From Prochlorococcus sp. AG-347-I06 (GTDB taxonomy: Bacteria > Cyanobacteriota > Cyanobacteriia > PCC-6307 > Cyanobiaceae), in assembly GCA_003281605.1 (NCBI GenBank), contig QCBM01000003.1, positions 186,001-250,000 on the forward strand: a stretch of 64,000 nucleotides of DNA, read 5' to 3'. The notes beneath the pieces are model-generated. The model did not search any database, was not told the DNA's origin, and saw only the letters and a program-made list of their open reading frames with translations. Both the position numbers and the translations under genes were made by a program. Of this stretch, positions 10,619 to 20,333 are shown one piece after another (position 1 is the first letter of the stretch; the number at the start of each line of letters is the position of its first letter).

Positions 10619-12037
10619 TTATGAATTTAAAACTTGAAGCTTTTGCAGTTGATTTAAATTTTCCATAACACCATGATTCACTGCGGAGTGTGCCAAGCGA
10701 AGAGCACTAACTACTGATAAAGATTTGCTACTTCCATGACCAATAACGCAAATACCATTCACCCCAAGTAATAAAGCTCCGCCATGTTCGGCATGATCTA
10801 ACCTTTTCTTAATTCTGAGTAGATTACTTTTTAAAAAAGCTGAACCAACTTTCCCCCGCCTTCCACGGGGTAGCTCAGATCTCAAAATATCTAATAAAAC
10901 TCCTCCAACAGATTCAAGAAATTTCAACAATATATTTCCAGTAAATCCATCACAGACTACTACATCAAAATTACCTGATAATACATCTCTCCCTTCACAA
11001 TTACCTCCAAAATTAAAACTTTTTTCAGAGGATAACAATTCAAATGTTTTTAGGGATAAATCATTACCTTTGCATTCTTCTTCTCCAATATTTAAAAGGC
11101 CAATTCTTGGTTTTTTTACTTGTAAGACATCTTTTGCATAAATATTACCTAGAAGTGCAAATTGATGCAGATAAGATGGCTTACAGTCAGTATTTGCGCC
11201 GACATCTAAAACTAATACCGGGCGAGTTTGATCCCTTGTTGGAAACAATGCTCCTATAGCTGGTCTATCAATCCCTTTCAATCGTCCAATTCTAAATATG
11301 GCAGAAGCCATCATGGCGCCTGAATTACCCGCTGAATAAACAGCTTCAGCTTTATTATTTCTCACTAAATCCATTGCAACGTTTACACTTGCATTTTTCC
11401 TTTTTCTAACTGCAGTAGCTTCTTCATTCATCCCAATAGGATCTCCACTATCAATTAATTCAAGACGATTATTATCAATTTCATTTTCTAATAATTCTGC
11501 TAAACCTGTTTTTTCTGCTGCATCTTTAACTGTTTCAATTTTGCCGACGAATTTTATATTTATAGGAAATCTACTTATTGCTTCAAGGCAACCCTCAAGA
11601 ATTGGACCAGGTGCATAATCTCCACCCATGCCATCAACAGCTATCCAAATTCTTTTAGATTGAGTTTCCTCTACCCTATTTAAAATATTATCATTATTTT
11701 GCAATCTTTTTAATGGGTCAAAAACTAATGGCTGTAATGTATTTTTAGCTATTGAGCTGGCATTTGAAACAACACTGCTTGCAGTATTCACAACAGATTC
11801 AGCGCTTGAAACTACATTACCTGCAACATTACCTGCAACATTACTCGCTACGTTACTAGCTGTGCTCACAACAGAACCAGCACTTGAAACTACATTACCC
11901 GCCACATTACTAGCGGTTACTGCAGAACTAGCTGCAGTATCTACAATTGAAGTTACAGCCGAGTTTCTTTTGTACCAGATAACTAATCTTCTGATAGCTC
12001 TGGGCTTATTAATTTTTTGTACACTTTCTTTACCCAT
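10619..12037 (-). CDS. plsX: phosphate acyltransferase PlsX with a repetitive N-terminal extension
   Basis: PlsX makes acyl-phosphate from acyl-ACP to feed glycerolipid synthesis. The catalytic domain starts at about residue 129 (RIWIAVDGMGGDYAPG) and is of normal size. Before it lies an unusual extension of roughly 125 residues. It has a basic start (KPRAIRRLVIWYKR), then a Val/Ala/Ser/Asn-rich repeat region (about 27-100) with two copies of a 15-residue unit (GNVVSSAGSVVSTAS at 47-61, and 73-87 with 13 of 15 identical). Standard PlsX is about 340 aa; this one is 472. The ATG directly follows the rpaB stop codon, so translation is probably coupled. A later start would drop the extension but has no clear ribosome-binding site. 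Confidence 0.88.
   Translation of the reverse strand: MGKESVQKINKPRAIRRLVIWYKRNSAVTSIVDTAASSAVTASNVAGNVVSSAGSVVSTASNVASNVAGNVAGNVVSSAESVVNTASSVVSNASSIAKNTLQPLVFDPLKRLQNNDNILNRVEETQSKRIWIAVDGMGGDYAPGPILEGCLEAISRFPINIKFVGKIETVKDAAEKTGLAELLENEIDNNRLELIDSGDPIGMNEEATAVRKRKNASVNVAMDLVRNNKAEAVYSAGNSGAMMASAIFRIGRLKGIDRPAIGALFPTRDQTRPVLVLDVGANTDCKPSYLHQFALLGNIYAKDVLQVKKPRIGLLNIGEEECKGNDLSLKTFELLSSEKSFNFGGNCEGRDVLSGNFDVVVCDGFTGNILLKFLESVGGVLLDILRSELPRGRRGKVGSAFLKSNLLRIKKRLDHAEHGGALLLGVNGICVIGHGSSKSLSVVSALRLAHSAVNHGVMENLNQLQKLQVLNS
11777..11899 (-). repeat. 78-bp-period repeat inside the plsX N-terminal extension
   Basis: Segments 11855-11899 and 11777-11821 encode two near-identical 15-residue units (13 of 15 matching). 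The DNA shares long identical blocks, such as cttgaaactacattacc. The period is 78 bp (26 codons). This looks like internal duplication within the coding sequence. Copy number may vary between strains. Confidence 0.75.
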
Positions 12038-12784
12038 TTATTTACCGTCAAAAGGAGCAATATCTACAATTCTTTGAAAAAGATATCCTGTACCCCTTGC
12101 TGTTAATATCAATTCAGGATTTGCTGGATCAGCCTCCAGTTTTGATCTTAATCTTGATATATGAACATCTACTACTCTTGTATCTACGTGTCTCTCAGGT
12201 GTATATCCCCAAACTTCCTTCAGAATTTCTCCTCTACTAAATGGCTCGCCTGACCTACTTACCAAAAGCTCTAAAAGACTAAATTCCATACCGGTTAATC
12301 TAATTCTCTCATCGCTTTTAAAAACTTGTCTTCGATTTGTATCAATTTTTATATCAGTAACTAAAATTAATCCTGAATTAGGCATTCCAGGAATTTGTTC
12401 TTTGTCAATTCTTCTTAGAACACATCTAATTCTAGCTTCTAATTCCTTAGGACTAAATGGTTTAACAACATAATCATCAGCTCCTAATTCTAAACCTGTT
12501 ATCCTGTCTGCAACATCTCCTAACGCAGTTAACATAACAATTGGAACATCAGAATCTTTCCTTAGTTCTTGACAAACCCCATAGCCATCTAATTTTGGCA
12601 TCATAACATCAAGAACTACTAAATCAGGCTCATAATCTTTAAATAATTTTAGTGCTTCTTTACCATCACTTGCAGTTACTACTTTGTAACCAATCATGGA
12701 GAGGCGCGTCTCCAAAATTCTTCTAATACTTGCCTCGTCATCTGCGACAAGAATTGTTTCTTTAGTTTGACTAGATAGAGCCAT
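12038..12784 (-). CDS. rpaB: OmpR-family response regulator RpaB (Ycf27)
   Basis: A 248-aa protein with a receiver domain (acidic D15/D16, phosphoacceptor D59 in VVLDVMMP, Lys in VVKPF) and a C-terminal winged helix (about 148-240, with [12 protein letters not shown] and HVDTRVVDVHISRLRSKLE). The close match to RpaB/Ycf27 makes this the essential regulator that binds HLR1 sites at high-light and photosystem genes. It is the first gene of the leftward run and touches plsX with no gap, linking light/redox control to lipid-initiation genes at least by transcription. An hli gene, a typical RpaB target, lies at 46227. Confidence 0.95.
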   Translation of the reverse strand: MALSSQTKETILVADDEASIRRILETRLSMIGYKVVTASDGKEALKLFKDYEPDLVVLDVMMPKLDGYGVCQELRKDSDVPIVMLTALGDVADRITGLELGADDYVVKPFSPKELEARIRCVLRRIDKEQIPGMPNSGLILVTDIKIDTNRRQVFKSDERIRLTGMEFSLLELLVSRSGEPFSRGEILKEVWGYTPERHVDTRVVDVHISRLRSKLEADPANPELILTARGTGYLFQRIVDIAPFDGK

Positions 12785-12891
12785 TTGTTTCTATTAGCTA
12801 ATCAGTAAGAGAATTAATTATTATCCTAATCTAACTTGTAGAGGGGCAATATCCCAAACATTCTAGTTCTAATACTTGATTCAAAAACTAA

Positions 12892-14244
12892 ATGTCTAGC
12901 AAATTATCTACTTTTATTTGTCAGAATTGCGGATCTGAAACTTCTCAATATTTTGGTAGATGCTTAAATTGCAACTCATGGAATTCCATTGTTGAAGAAA
13001 TAAAAAGTAAAAGATCTAATTATAAAGAAATAAAAAATAGTAAAAAATCTATATCATTTAACGAGATTTCATCAAAAAAAATATCAAGATTTACAAGTGG
13101 TTTTAAGGAATTTGATCGAGTACTTGGAGGTGGAATCGTACCTGGATCTGTTGTTTTACTTGGAGGAGAACCAGGCATAGGTAAAAGCACAATAGTTCTT
13201 CAATCAGCAGGAAAAATATCTCTAAATGAGAAAGTTTTATATATAACTGCAGAAGAATCTTTAGAACAAGTAAAAATTAGATGGGAAAGATTAAATCAAA
13301 GTAGTATTGATTTAAAAATTTTTGCAGAAACCAATTTATACCTAATTATTGAAGAAATCAAACGTTTAAATCCAAGTTTCGCAATTATTGATAGTATTCA
13401 AGCCATCCATAATCATGAAATGCAAAGTTCTCCAGGATCGGTTTCTCAAGTTAGAGCATGTTCATCTGAATTGCAAAATCTTGCCAAAGACAATAATATT
13501 GCGCTTCTAATAATTGGTCATGTAACCAAAGATGGTGCTTTAGCTGGTCCTAAAACTCTAGAGCATTTAGTTGATACAGTAATAAACTTTGAAGGAGATA
13601 ATATTTCTTCACATAGATTACTAAGAAGTATAAAAAATCGATTTGGATCTACCTTCGAGATTGGAATTTTTGAAATGCTTGAAGAGGGTTTAAGAGAGAT
13701 AAAAAACCCAAGTTCAATTTTTACAAATAAAGAAAATATTTCAGGTGTAACAACTACTATTACAAATGAAGGCACTCGACCATTAGCAGTTGATATACAA
13801 GCACTGGTAAATAAAACTCTCTACAGTAACCCAAGACGGACTACCACTGGAATAAGTATCAATAGATTGCATCAAATCCTAGCTGTAATTGAAAAACACG
13901 TAGGGATAAAATTATCTGAATTTGATTGTTACATAGCTACTGGTGGGGGTTTTGAGATTAATGATCCTTCATCTGACTTAGGTGTAGCAATATCAATTTT
14001 ATCCAGTTTGAAAAATATTCCTCCGTTGACCAGTTGCTCATTTATTGGAGAATTAGGTTTGAGCGGTCAGGTTAGAAAATCGAATAACCTTCGAACAAAG
14101 ATAGAAGAAGCTGTAAGACTAGGGATTAAAAATATCGTAGTGCCAAAACTAGAAGAGAAACTAAATAATAATTTTCAAAATTTAATAAATATCAAAGAGA
14201 TATCTAATATTAAAGAAGCAGTTGACTATTCTTTATCAGTTTAA
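12892..14244 (+). CDS. radA: DNA repair protein RadA
   Basis: A 450-aa RecA-like ATPase. It has an N-terminal zinc finger (C10, C13, C24, C27), Walker A GGEPGIGKST (91-100), the RadA-specific KNRFGST motif near residue 247, and a C-terminal Lon-like domain. It processes branched recombination intermediates by promoting branch migration. The length is normal. It is divergent from rpaB with 107 bp between starts and ends 5 bp before the convergent ycf3. Confidence 0.95.
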   Translation: MSSKLSTFICQNCGSETSQYFGRCLNCNSWNSIVEEIKSKRSNYKEIKNSKKSISFNEISSKKISRFTSGFKEFDRVLGGGIVPGSVVLLGGEPGIGKSTIVLQSAGKISLNEKVLYITAEESLEQVKIRWERLNQSSIDLKIFAETNLYLIIEEIKRLNPSFAIIDSIQAIHNHEMQSSPGSVSQVRACSSELQNLAKDNNIALLIIGHVTKDGALAGPKTLEHLVDTVINFEGDNISSHRLLRSIKNRFGSTFEIGIFEMLEEGLREIKNPSSIFTNKENISGVTTTITNEGTRPLAVDIQALVNKTLYSNPRRTTTGISINRLHQILAVIEKHVGIKLSEFDCYIATGGGFEINDPSSDLGVAISILSSLKNIPPLTSCSFIGELGLSGQVRKSNNLRTKIEEAVRLGIKNIVVPKLEEKLNNNFQNLINIKEISNIKEAVDYSLSV

Positions 14245-14249
14245 AAAAA

Positions 14250-14771
14250 TTAGAGATACATATCTATTGAACTTCTTCCTGAGTTTTTCAGCCAATTCTC
14301 TATATCTAGATAACCACCTGGATATAATCTTACTGCTTTAGACCAGACTTCTGCAGCTTTATCAAACCAAATATCTCTCTGGTCTAAATCACCACTCTGC
14401 TCAGCATATCTTCCCCTTTTTTCATAAATCAAACCTATATTTTTAAGGCATGATGGCTGTTTGGGATTTTCTACTAATGCTTTTTCATAAGTTTCAATAG
14501 ACAGATCTTCTTCACCATTGCTCATGTATATTATTGCCATATTTTTTAAAGTCTCACCCCTATCAATTTTATTTTCTTCAAGTAGTAAACTTTCTTTGTA
14601 ATACTCTAATGCTTCCGAATAATCCCCATTATTTTGTGCAGCGAGGCCATCTCTATAATAGATATATGCTTTTTTTTCTTTCTCTGCAATAGGCATTATT
14701 TTTACAATTGATTCAGCAATTACAGTAAAAGCTTTATCGATAAAATTGTCTCTGTTTTGATTACTAGGCAC
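14250..14771 (-). CDS. ycf3: photosystem I assembly protein Ycf3
   Basis: This 173-aa protein is built of three tetratricopeptide repeats, recognisable as [20 protein letters not shown], the next about 37 residues later, and [20 protein letters not shown]. Size, the repeats and the conserved C-terminal NWLKNSGR identify Ycf3, a thylakoid-associated chaperone needed to assemble PsaA/PsaB/PsaC into photosystem I. It is a single gene, divergent from the copper ATPase with a 112-bp gap. Confidence 0.95.
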   Translation of the reverse strand: MPSNQNRDNFIDKAFTVIAESIVKIMPIAEKEKKAYIYYRDGLAAQNNGDYSEALEYYKESLLLEENKIDRGETLKNMAIIYMSNGEEDLSIETYEKALVENPKQPSCLKNIGLIYEKRGRYAEQSGDLDQRDIWFDKAAEVWSKAVRLYPGGYLDIENWLKNSGRSSIDMYL

Positions 14772-14883
14772 TGCTCTAAAACTAATAAAATTAATATAGT
14801 AATTTAAAAAATAACTATTTAAAAAGTCTATTACATTTATTATTATAGTTAAAAAATAGGCCGAGCATTAATTTGCTTCAATC

Positions 14884-17187
14884 GTGAAAAATATGGAAAG
14901 CATTCAATTAAAGATTACAGGAATGAAGTGCGGAGGTTGTGTCAGTACTGTAGAAAAAATATTAAATAATTCTGATGGTATTGAAAATGTTTCTGTTAAC
15001 TTACTAACTGAAAGTGCATATTTGGAAATTACCCAGACACATATCGAAATAGAAGCAGTTCTCAAAAATTTAGAAGAAAATGGTTTCCCATCAAAGATTT
15101 ACATAAATGATTTTTCAAAAAAAATAAATAAGGAAGAATTAGAAAAAAAAAAGAAGTGGAATAATCAATGGAAAAAACTAACTTTTGCTTTATTACTTTT
15201 ACTACTTTCAGGTTTAGGTCATCTAGCAGAAGGAAGATATATAAATTTGCCGATATTAGGTAATATATTTTTTCACGCCTCATTAGCAACATTAGCTCTA
15301 TTATTTCCTGGCAGAGCAATAACTATTAATGGGTTTAAATCATTTATTAAGAACCGTCCTGATATGGATTCTCTAGTAGCTCTTGGAGTAACTAGCGCAT
15401 ATATAACAAGTATCCTATCTTTAATATTTCCTTCCACTGGTTTTCCATGTTTTTTTAATGAACCAGTTATGTTGTTAGGTTTCATATTGATTGGGCGTTT
15501 CTTAGAAGAAAGAGCAAGATACCAAACTGGTTCATCCATTGGAGAGTTATTAGATCTTCAACCTGAAATGGCAAATATCTACACAGAAGATAATCAAATA
15601 AAATCAATAAGAGTAAACTCTTTAAGACCTAATCAAGAGATTCAAGTTTTAGCAGGAGACAGAGTACCTGCTGACTGCATTGTTACTCAAGGTAATTCAT
15701 ATGTTGATGTTTCTCATATCACTGGAGAATCTAAACCTATCGAGGTAAAAGAAGGCGAAAATCTATCTAGTGGATCTTTAAATCTTAATTCAACACTCAG
15801 ACTTAAAGTACAAAAGGTCGGAGGGGATTCTTCTCTTGCAAAACTAGTAAATCTTATTGAGTCTGTAAACGCCAAAAAACCTCGCATTCAAAGAATTGCT
15901 GATGAAATTGCAGGCAAATTTACTTACTTTGTACTTATTTTTGCTACTTTAACCTTCTTCTTTTGGTGGCAAGGGGCAAGAAACATTTGGCCAAATTTAT
16001 TAATTCATAATCATCAATTCATCACTAACTCAAGCCATACACTTCATAGTTCGCTTGGTAGTAATGCTCAGAACTTCCTTAGTTTAGCCATTCAATTGTC
16101 AATTGCTGTTTTAGTAATAGCTTGTCCTTGTGCATTAGGTTTAGCTACCCCAACTGTAATAACTGTCGCGTCAGGTAAAGCAGCAAAAAAGGGAGTTTTA
16201 TTTAAAGGCGGGGACAAAATAGAAATGGCTTCAAAAATTAATCACATTATTTTTGATAAGACAGGTACATTAACAAAAGGTAAGCCTTTCATCGTTGATT
16301 ATAAAAATCATGATGATCATTCTTTTTTATTAAAAGTAGCTGCGAGTTTAGAAAAGGAAAGCAGGCATCCAATCGCAGATGCGTTAATTCAAGAAGCCAA
16401 AAAACAAAATTTAAGTTTATTTCCAATAAAAAAAATTGTCACTCATTCAGGCCGAGGTATTTCTGGAGAACTAGAGTCAATTGATGGACTTATAAATATT
16501 GGAAATATTGAATGGCTACTAAGTAAAGGAATAATTATTGATAGTGATGCAAAAAAAGTTATTGAAAATGAAGAGACAAAAACGAACACTATTATTGGAG
16601 TAAGCATCAAAGATAAGTTATTAGGCTTTATCTTCCTAGGAGATTTACTCAGAGATGATTCTATTAAAACAGTGCAAAATTTAAGAAAAAACAAATTTAA
16701 AATTAACATTTTAAGTGGAGATAGGAAACAAACAGTTTTAGCTTTGGCAAAAAAAATTGGTTTTAAAGAAACAGAAGTAAAATGGGATCTTCTTCCTGAA
16801 ATGAAACTAAAGACTATAGAAAATTTAAAAATTGATAATAAAGTGGCAATGATAGGTGATGGTATTAATGATGTCCCAGCCTTAGCATCCTCAGACTTAG
16901 GAATTGCGGTGGGATCAGGGACTCAAATAGCCAAGGCAAATGCAGATGTAGTCTTGATGGGAGATCAACTAAGTGGATTAACTTACGCCTTAAATCTTGC
17001 AAAAAAAACTATTAGAAAAATAAAACAAAATCTAACTTGGGCTTTTGGTTACAACTTACTAGCTATACCTTTAGCAGCCGGCATTTTATTCCCTAAATAC
17101 GGTATTCTTCTTACTCCCTCAATAGCAGCATTATTGATGGCTATTAGCTCTATTACAGTTGTAATTAATGCTTTATCTTTGGATTAA
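14884..17187 (+). CDS. heavy-metal (Cu-type) P-type ATPase
   Basis: A 767-aa P1B ATPase. It has an N-terminal heavy-metal-associated domain with C16 and C19 in GMKCGGC, a membrane CPC in IACPCALGLATP (about residues 411-420), the phosphorylation site DKTGTLT (about 458) and GDGIND near the C-terminus. CPC type and a Cys-x-x-Cys domain suggest Cu(I) transport, as in cyanobacterial CtaA/PacS, which supply plastocyanin and cytochrome oxidase. I cannot tell import from export to the lumen. A His-rich loop (HNHQF...SSHTLHSS, about 378-396) precedes the CPC helix. The start is GTG at 14884; an ATG 9 bp later would also work. Confidence 0.9.
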   Translation: MKNMESIQLKITGMKCGGCVSTVEKILNNSDGIENVSVNLLTESAYLEITQTHIEIEAVLKNLEENGFPSKIYINDFSKKINKEELEKKKKWNNQWKKLTFALLLLLLSGLGHLAEGRYINLPILGNIFFHASLATLALLFPGRAITINGFKSFIKNRPDMDSLVALGVTSAYITSILSLIFPSTGFPCFFNEPVMLLGFILIGRFLEERARYQTGSSIGELLDLQPEMANIYTEDNQIKSIRVNSLRPNQEIQVLAGDRVPADCIVTQGNSYVDVSHITGESKPIEVKEGENLSSGSLNLNSTLRLKVQKVGGDSSLAKLVNLIESVNAKKPRIQRIADEIAGKFTYFVLIFATLTFFFWWQGARNIWPNLLIHNHQFITNSSHTLHSSLGSNAQNFLSLAIQLSIAVLVIACPCALGLATPTVITVASGKAAKKGVLFKGGDKIEMASKINHIIFDKTGTLTKGKPFIVDYKNHDDHSFLLKVAASLEKESRHPIADALIQEAKKQNLSLFPIKKIVTHSGRGISGELESIDGLINIGNIEWLLSKGIIIDSDAKKVIENEETKTNTIIGVSIKDKLLGFIFLGDLLRDDSIKTVQNLRKNKFKINILSGDRKQTVLALAKKIGFKETEVKWDLLPEMKLKTIENLKIDNKVAMIGDGINDVPALASSDLGIAVGSGTQIAKANADVVLMGDQLSGLTYALNLAKKTIRKIKQNLTWAFGYNLLAIPLAAGILFPKYGILLTPSIAALLMAISSITVVINALSLD

Positions 17188-17826
17188 ATGAAAGGAAAAT
17201 TTATCGTTATTGAGGGTATCGATGGATGTGGTAAAACTACCCAAATAGATGAACTATCTAAATGGCTTCCTAATAGTGGTCTACTAAAGAAAGGGTCTAA
17301 ATTAATTACAACTAGAGAACCTGGAGGCAGTCTTTTAGGGAAAAAACTTAGAAGACTGATTCTTGATAATAATGAAAATAACAAGCCTTCATCTCTTGCA
17401 GAATTATTGCTTTATTCAGCGGATAGAGCTGAGCACGTTTCCAAAATTATTTCACCCGCATTAAATAATAATGATTGGGTAATAAGTGATAGATTTTCCG
17501 ATTCCACACTGGCTTATCAAGGTTATGGAAGAAATATAAATTTAGAAATAATTAAAAATATTGAATCTATTGTGTGTCAAGGAACATCTCCAGATCTCAC
17601 TTTCTTCTTAGAAATTTCTCCAGAAGAGAGCATATTCCGAAGAAAAAATGAAATTCCAGACAGAATAGAATCAGAAGGTATTAGATTTTTAGAAAGAGTA
17701 AATAAAGGCTTCAAACTAATTGCCAAACAAAAAAACTGGAAAGTAATATCTGCTTCACAAAATATTAAAACTATTTCTAATCAAATTAAGGAGACTTTGC
17801 TAAACAATTTTTCTAATGACAAATGA
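17188..17826 (+). CDS. tmk: thymidylate kinase
   Basis: A 212-aa nucleoside monophosphate kinase with P-loop [11 protein letters not shown] (9-19), TREPGG and the DR(F/Y) motif in [13 protein letters not shown]. It phosphorylates dTMP to dTDP. It starts directly after the stop codon of the P-type ATPase and overlaps holB by 4 bp (ATGA), so these three genes look like one transcription unit. The tmk-holB pairing is common in bacteria. Confidence 0.95.
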   Translation: MKGKFIVIEGIDGCGKTTQIDELSKWLPNSGLLKKGSKLITTREPGGSLLGKKLRRLILDNNENNKPSSLAELLLYSADRAEHVSKIISPALNNNDWVISDRFSDSTLAYQGYGRNINLEIIKNIESIVCQGTSPDLTFFLEISPEESIFRRKNEIPDRIESEGIRFLERVNKGFKLIAKQKNWKVISASQNIKTISNQIKETLLNNFSNDK

Positions 17827-18785
17827 TTGAGGTTAAAAATAATAATTTTTTCTTAAATGAAAAAGTCAATAATATTCTTAAGAACATAATTAAAAACAAA
17901 TCATTTGCTAATGGTTATATATTTTATGGTGCTGAAGGATTAGGCAAAAAGCAAACTGCCCTTCAATTTATAAAAGAGATTTTCAAAGAGTCTTCACCAA
18001 GCGAAAATATTGAAGAGAAAATTACAAACAATAACCATCCTGATTTTTTAATTATTGAACCTGATTCTCTTTTGGCAAAAAAAAGTTCAGGAAGTTTTGA
18101 TCCTGAAAAAACAATAAAAAGTGGATATGAGATTATTAAAATTGCCCAAATACGTAATATCAAAACTTTTCTTAGTCAAAAATCAATAAACTCAGAAAAA
18201 AAAATTGTTTTGATTATTGATGCACACCTCTTAAACGAAGCAGCCTCAAATTGCCTTTTGAAAACATTAGAAGAACCTAGTAACGGCATTTTTATTTTAC
18301 TAACGTCTAAATTAAACCTTCTCTTAGATACGATCATCTCAAGATGTCAAATCGTCAGATTTCAATCTTTTTCTAGTAAACAAATAAAACCAATCTTAAA
18401 AAAATACTTAGACACTTCTAGATTAAAGATCAATACAAAATTAAAATTCGAAGATTTAATAAATTCTGCAAATGGATCTCCCAATCAATTATTGAAAAAT
18501 ATTGAAATTTGGAACGATTTTTCAGATGAAATTATAAGTAAATTAGATTCTCCAATTAAAAATAGTCTGGAAATATTAGAAATATCAAAATCAATATCAG
18601 AAAAATTAGATATTTCTCAACAAATTTGTTTAATAAATTTAATTCAAACAATTTGGTGGAAAAAAACAAAAAATATCAGATTAGTTAAAAAACTTGAAAA
18701 TTTAAAATACCTCTTAAGAAAAAACATTCAACCAAGGTTGGCTTGGGAAATAACTTTATTAAAAATTTCAATAGATATTATATGA
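17823..18785 (+). CDS. holB: DNA polymerase III delta' subunit (HolB-like)
   Basis: This 320-aa AAA+ clamp-loader subunit has a degenerate P-loop GAEGLGKKQ (about 39-47), a [15 protein letters not shown] segment and the ISRCQIVRF sensor-like motif typical of delta'. It helps load the sliding clamp in replication. It overlaps tmk by 4 bp and ends 2 bp before the convergent rpaA. It lacks the zinc-binding Cys cluster of some delta' proteins, as is usual in this group. Confidence 0.9.
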   Translation: MIEVKNNNFFLNEKVNNILKNIIKNKSFANGYIFYGAEGLGKKQTALQFIKEIFKESSPSENIEEKITNNNHPDFLIIEPDSLLAKKSSGSFDPEKTIKSGYEIIKIAQIRNIKTFLSQKSINSEKKIVLIIDAHLLNEAASNCLLKTLEEPSNGIFILLTSKLNLLLDTIISRCQIVRFQSFSSKQIKPILKKYLDTSRLKINTKLKFEDLINSANGSPNQLLKNIEIWNDFSDEIISKLDSPIKNSLEILEISKSISEKLDISQQICLINLIQTIWWKKTKNIRLVKKLENLKYLLRKNIQPRLAWEITLLKISIDII

Positions 18786-18787
18786 GA

Positions 18788-19570
18788 TTAATCTACTGCA
18801 GAGTTTATCAAGTCAGGATTTCTTGCTTGAATGAACTCTTGCCTAGCAGTTTCCACTTGTGAACCAATAGGTAACTCGAGACAATATCCAGCTCCATATA
18901 CAGTTTTTATATAAATAGGTTTGCGTGGATCGGGTTCAAGTTTAGTGCGAAGGTGTCTAATATGAACTCTTATTGTCTCAATATCATCATCAGGTTCATA
19001 TCCCCATACCTCTTTAAGAATTAATGCTGGTGATACAGTTTGACCATGTCTCTGCAAAAGACAATGAAGAAGTTCAAATTCAAGATGAGTTAACCTAACA
19101 GGAGATTCAAACCATATAGCTTCGAATCTTTCCGGAACAAGAGTTAAAGGGCCGTAATTTAATATTTCTTGCTGGTTACTAGAATTTAGTTGTGCTCTGT
19201 TGGTTCTTCTTAATAAAGCTTTTATGCGTACATGTAATTCTTCTAAATCGAATGGTTTAGTAATGTAATCATCTGCTCCAGAATTAAACCCAGTTACTTT
19301 ATCTTTAAGGCCACCTAACGCGGTTATCATCAAAATTGGTATATTTGATGTTCTTTCATCTCTTCTTAGTCGCTGGCATAAAGTTAAGCCATCAACACTT
19401 GGTAACATTAAATCCAAAAGTATTAAATCAGGTGAATATTGAAGAGCTAATGCTTGTCCTTTAATTCCATCTTCAGCTTTTTGGACATCGAAACCAGAAT
19501 GTTCTAAATGCCTAGCCACCAGATCACGCATATCACGATCATCTTCAATTAAAAGAATTGAAATTTTCAT
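18788..19570 (-). CDS. rpaA: OmpR-family response regulator RpaA
   Basis: A response regulator with receiver D53 in LILLDLMLP and a winged helix carrying [18 protein letters not shown] and [22 protein letters not shown], blocks highly characteristic of RpaA. RpaA is the output regulator of the SasA-KaiC clock and also affects phycobilisome or photosystem energy distribution. I took the ATG at 19570 (260 aa). A TTG at 19582 would add four residues; neither has a clear Shine-Dalgarno sequence. It is monocistronic, with a long upstream gene-free stretch that may carry complex regulation. Confidence 0.92.
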   Translation of the reverse strand: MKISILLIEDDRDMRDLVARHLEHSGFDVQKAEDGIKGQALALQYSPDLILLDLMLPSVDGLTLCQRLRRDERTSNIPILMITALGGLKDKVTGFNSGADDYITKPFDLEELHVRIKALLRRTNRAQLNSSNQQEILNYGPLTLVPERFEAIWFESPVRLTHLEFELLHCLLQRHGQTVSPALILKEVWGYEPDDDIETIRVHIRHLRTKLEPDPRKPIYIKTVYGAGYCLELPIGSQVETARQEFIQARNPDLINSAVD

Positions 19571-19582
19571 ATTTATCAACAA

Positions 19583-19973
19583 TTAAATTAAAATTAAGTT
19601 TTAGTAATATGATTCTCTCAAGAATTTATAAAGATTGCTGAATTACTGTAAACAATTTTATCAATTAGATTTATCAAAAAAATTAGTGATAGCAATGGAT
19701 TAAGTAGAAATTACAAATTTTTTAAAAGTTGAAATTTTAGAATTTCTTTCGATTCTATTTACTTTTTCTTAATAATCGAAGCATTATTAGAAACAAATAA
19801 TGGTTCAAATCGAAAGAATATCTAATTCAGATTGCCATTATAAGGTTTAGAAAAATTGAATTAAATAGAGAATTGCAATTTTCAAGTAGGAATTAGCTAA
19901 GTTTAATATTCTTAATTTCTCAAAATGTTTGAACTTATAATTTTGTCTATATTATAAAAAAATTGAAGTATGT
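19583..19973. other. 391-bp gene-free AT-rich stretch upstream of rpaA
   Basis: I find no ORF over about 16 codons with a plausible start. It holds an 11-bp inverted repeat, TTCTTTCGATT (19744-19754) and AATCGAAAGAA (19808-19818), and a nested 7-bp pair TTCGATT/AATCGAA (19748-19754, 19774-19780). The region presumably holds the leftward rpaA promoter and the promoter of the following rightward gene; no clear -35/-10 pair can be defined. Confidence 0.4.
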
Positions 19974-20333
19974 ATGAAAAAGAAGTCTATTATCTATTCA
20001 GATTTATCAAAAAAACAACTAGAAATTCTTAAAGAACTTTATATTCAAAAAAAGGTTGAATCGATGAGTCATCAAGAACTCAAACAATATGTATTAGAAA
20101 TTATTTCCCATCAGATAAACGATACTATTGGCAAAGAAGAGGAAATGGAAGCATGGAAAGAAATGTCAGATTTCTTTGGAGAACAATTTGAAATAATTAT
20201 CCTAGAAATACAAACAAAATACATTGACGATAAAAAAGTAATTGAAACAGAAATAGATTCTCAGAAGCAAAGAATAGAATTACTTGAAAGGAATAATTTG
20301 GATCATGAGAAAAAGGATATGTGGGATGACTAG
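19974..20333 (+). CDS. hypothetical protein, acidic, likely helical (119 aa)
   Basis: I do not recognise this protein. It is highly charged, rich in Lys, Glu and Gln, has no membrane segment or signal peptide, and contains long predicted helices (LSKKQLEILKELYIQKK and the C-terminal ETEIDSQKQRIELLERN, coiled-coil-like). It starts with ATG followed by KKKSIIYSDLS. It stands alone between rpaA and tRNA-Asn with gene-free DNA on both sides, unlike its tightly packed neighbours. The position next to a tRNA gene fits an accessory or recently acquired gene, but no integrase or direct repeat of the tRNA end was seen. Confidence 0.65.
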   Translation: MKKKSIIYSDLSKKQLEILKELYIQKKVESMSHQELKQYVLEIISHQINDTIGKEEEMEAWKEMSDFFGEQFEIIILEIQTKYIDDKKVIETEIDSQKQRIELLERNNLDHEKKDMWDD

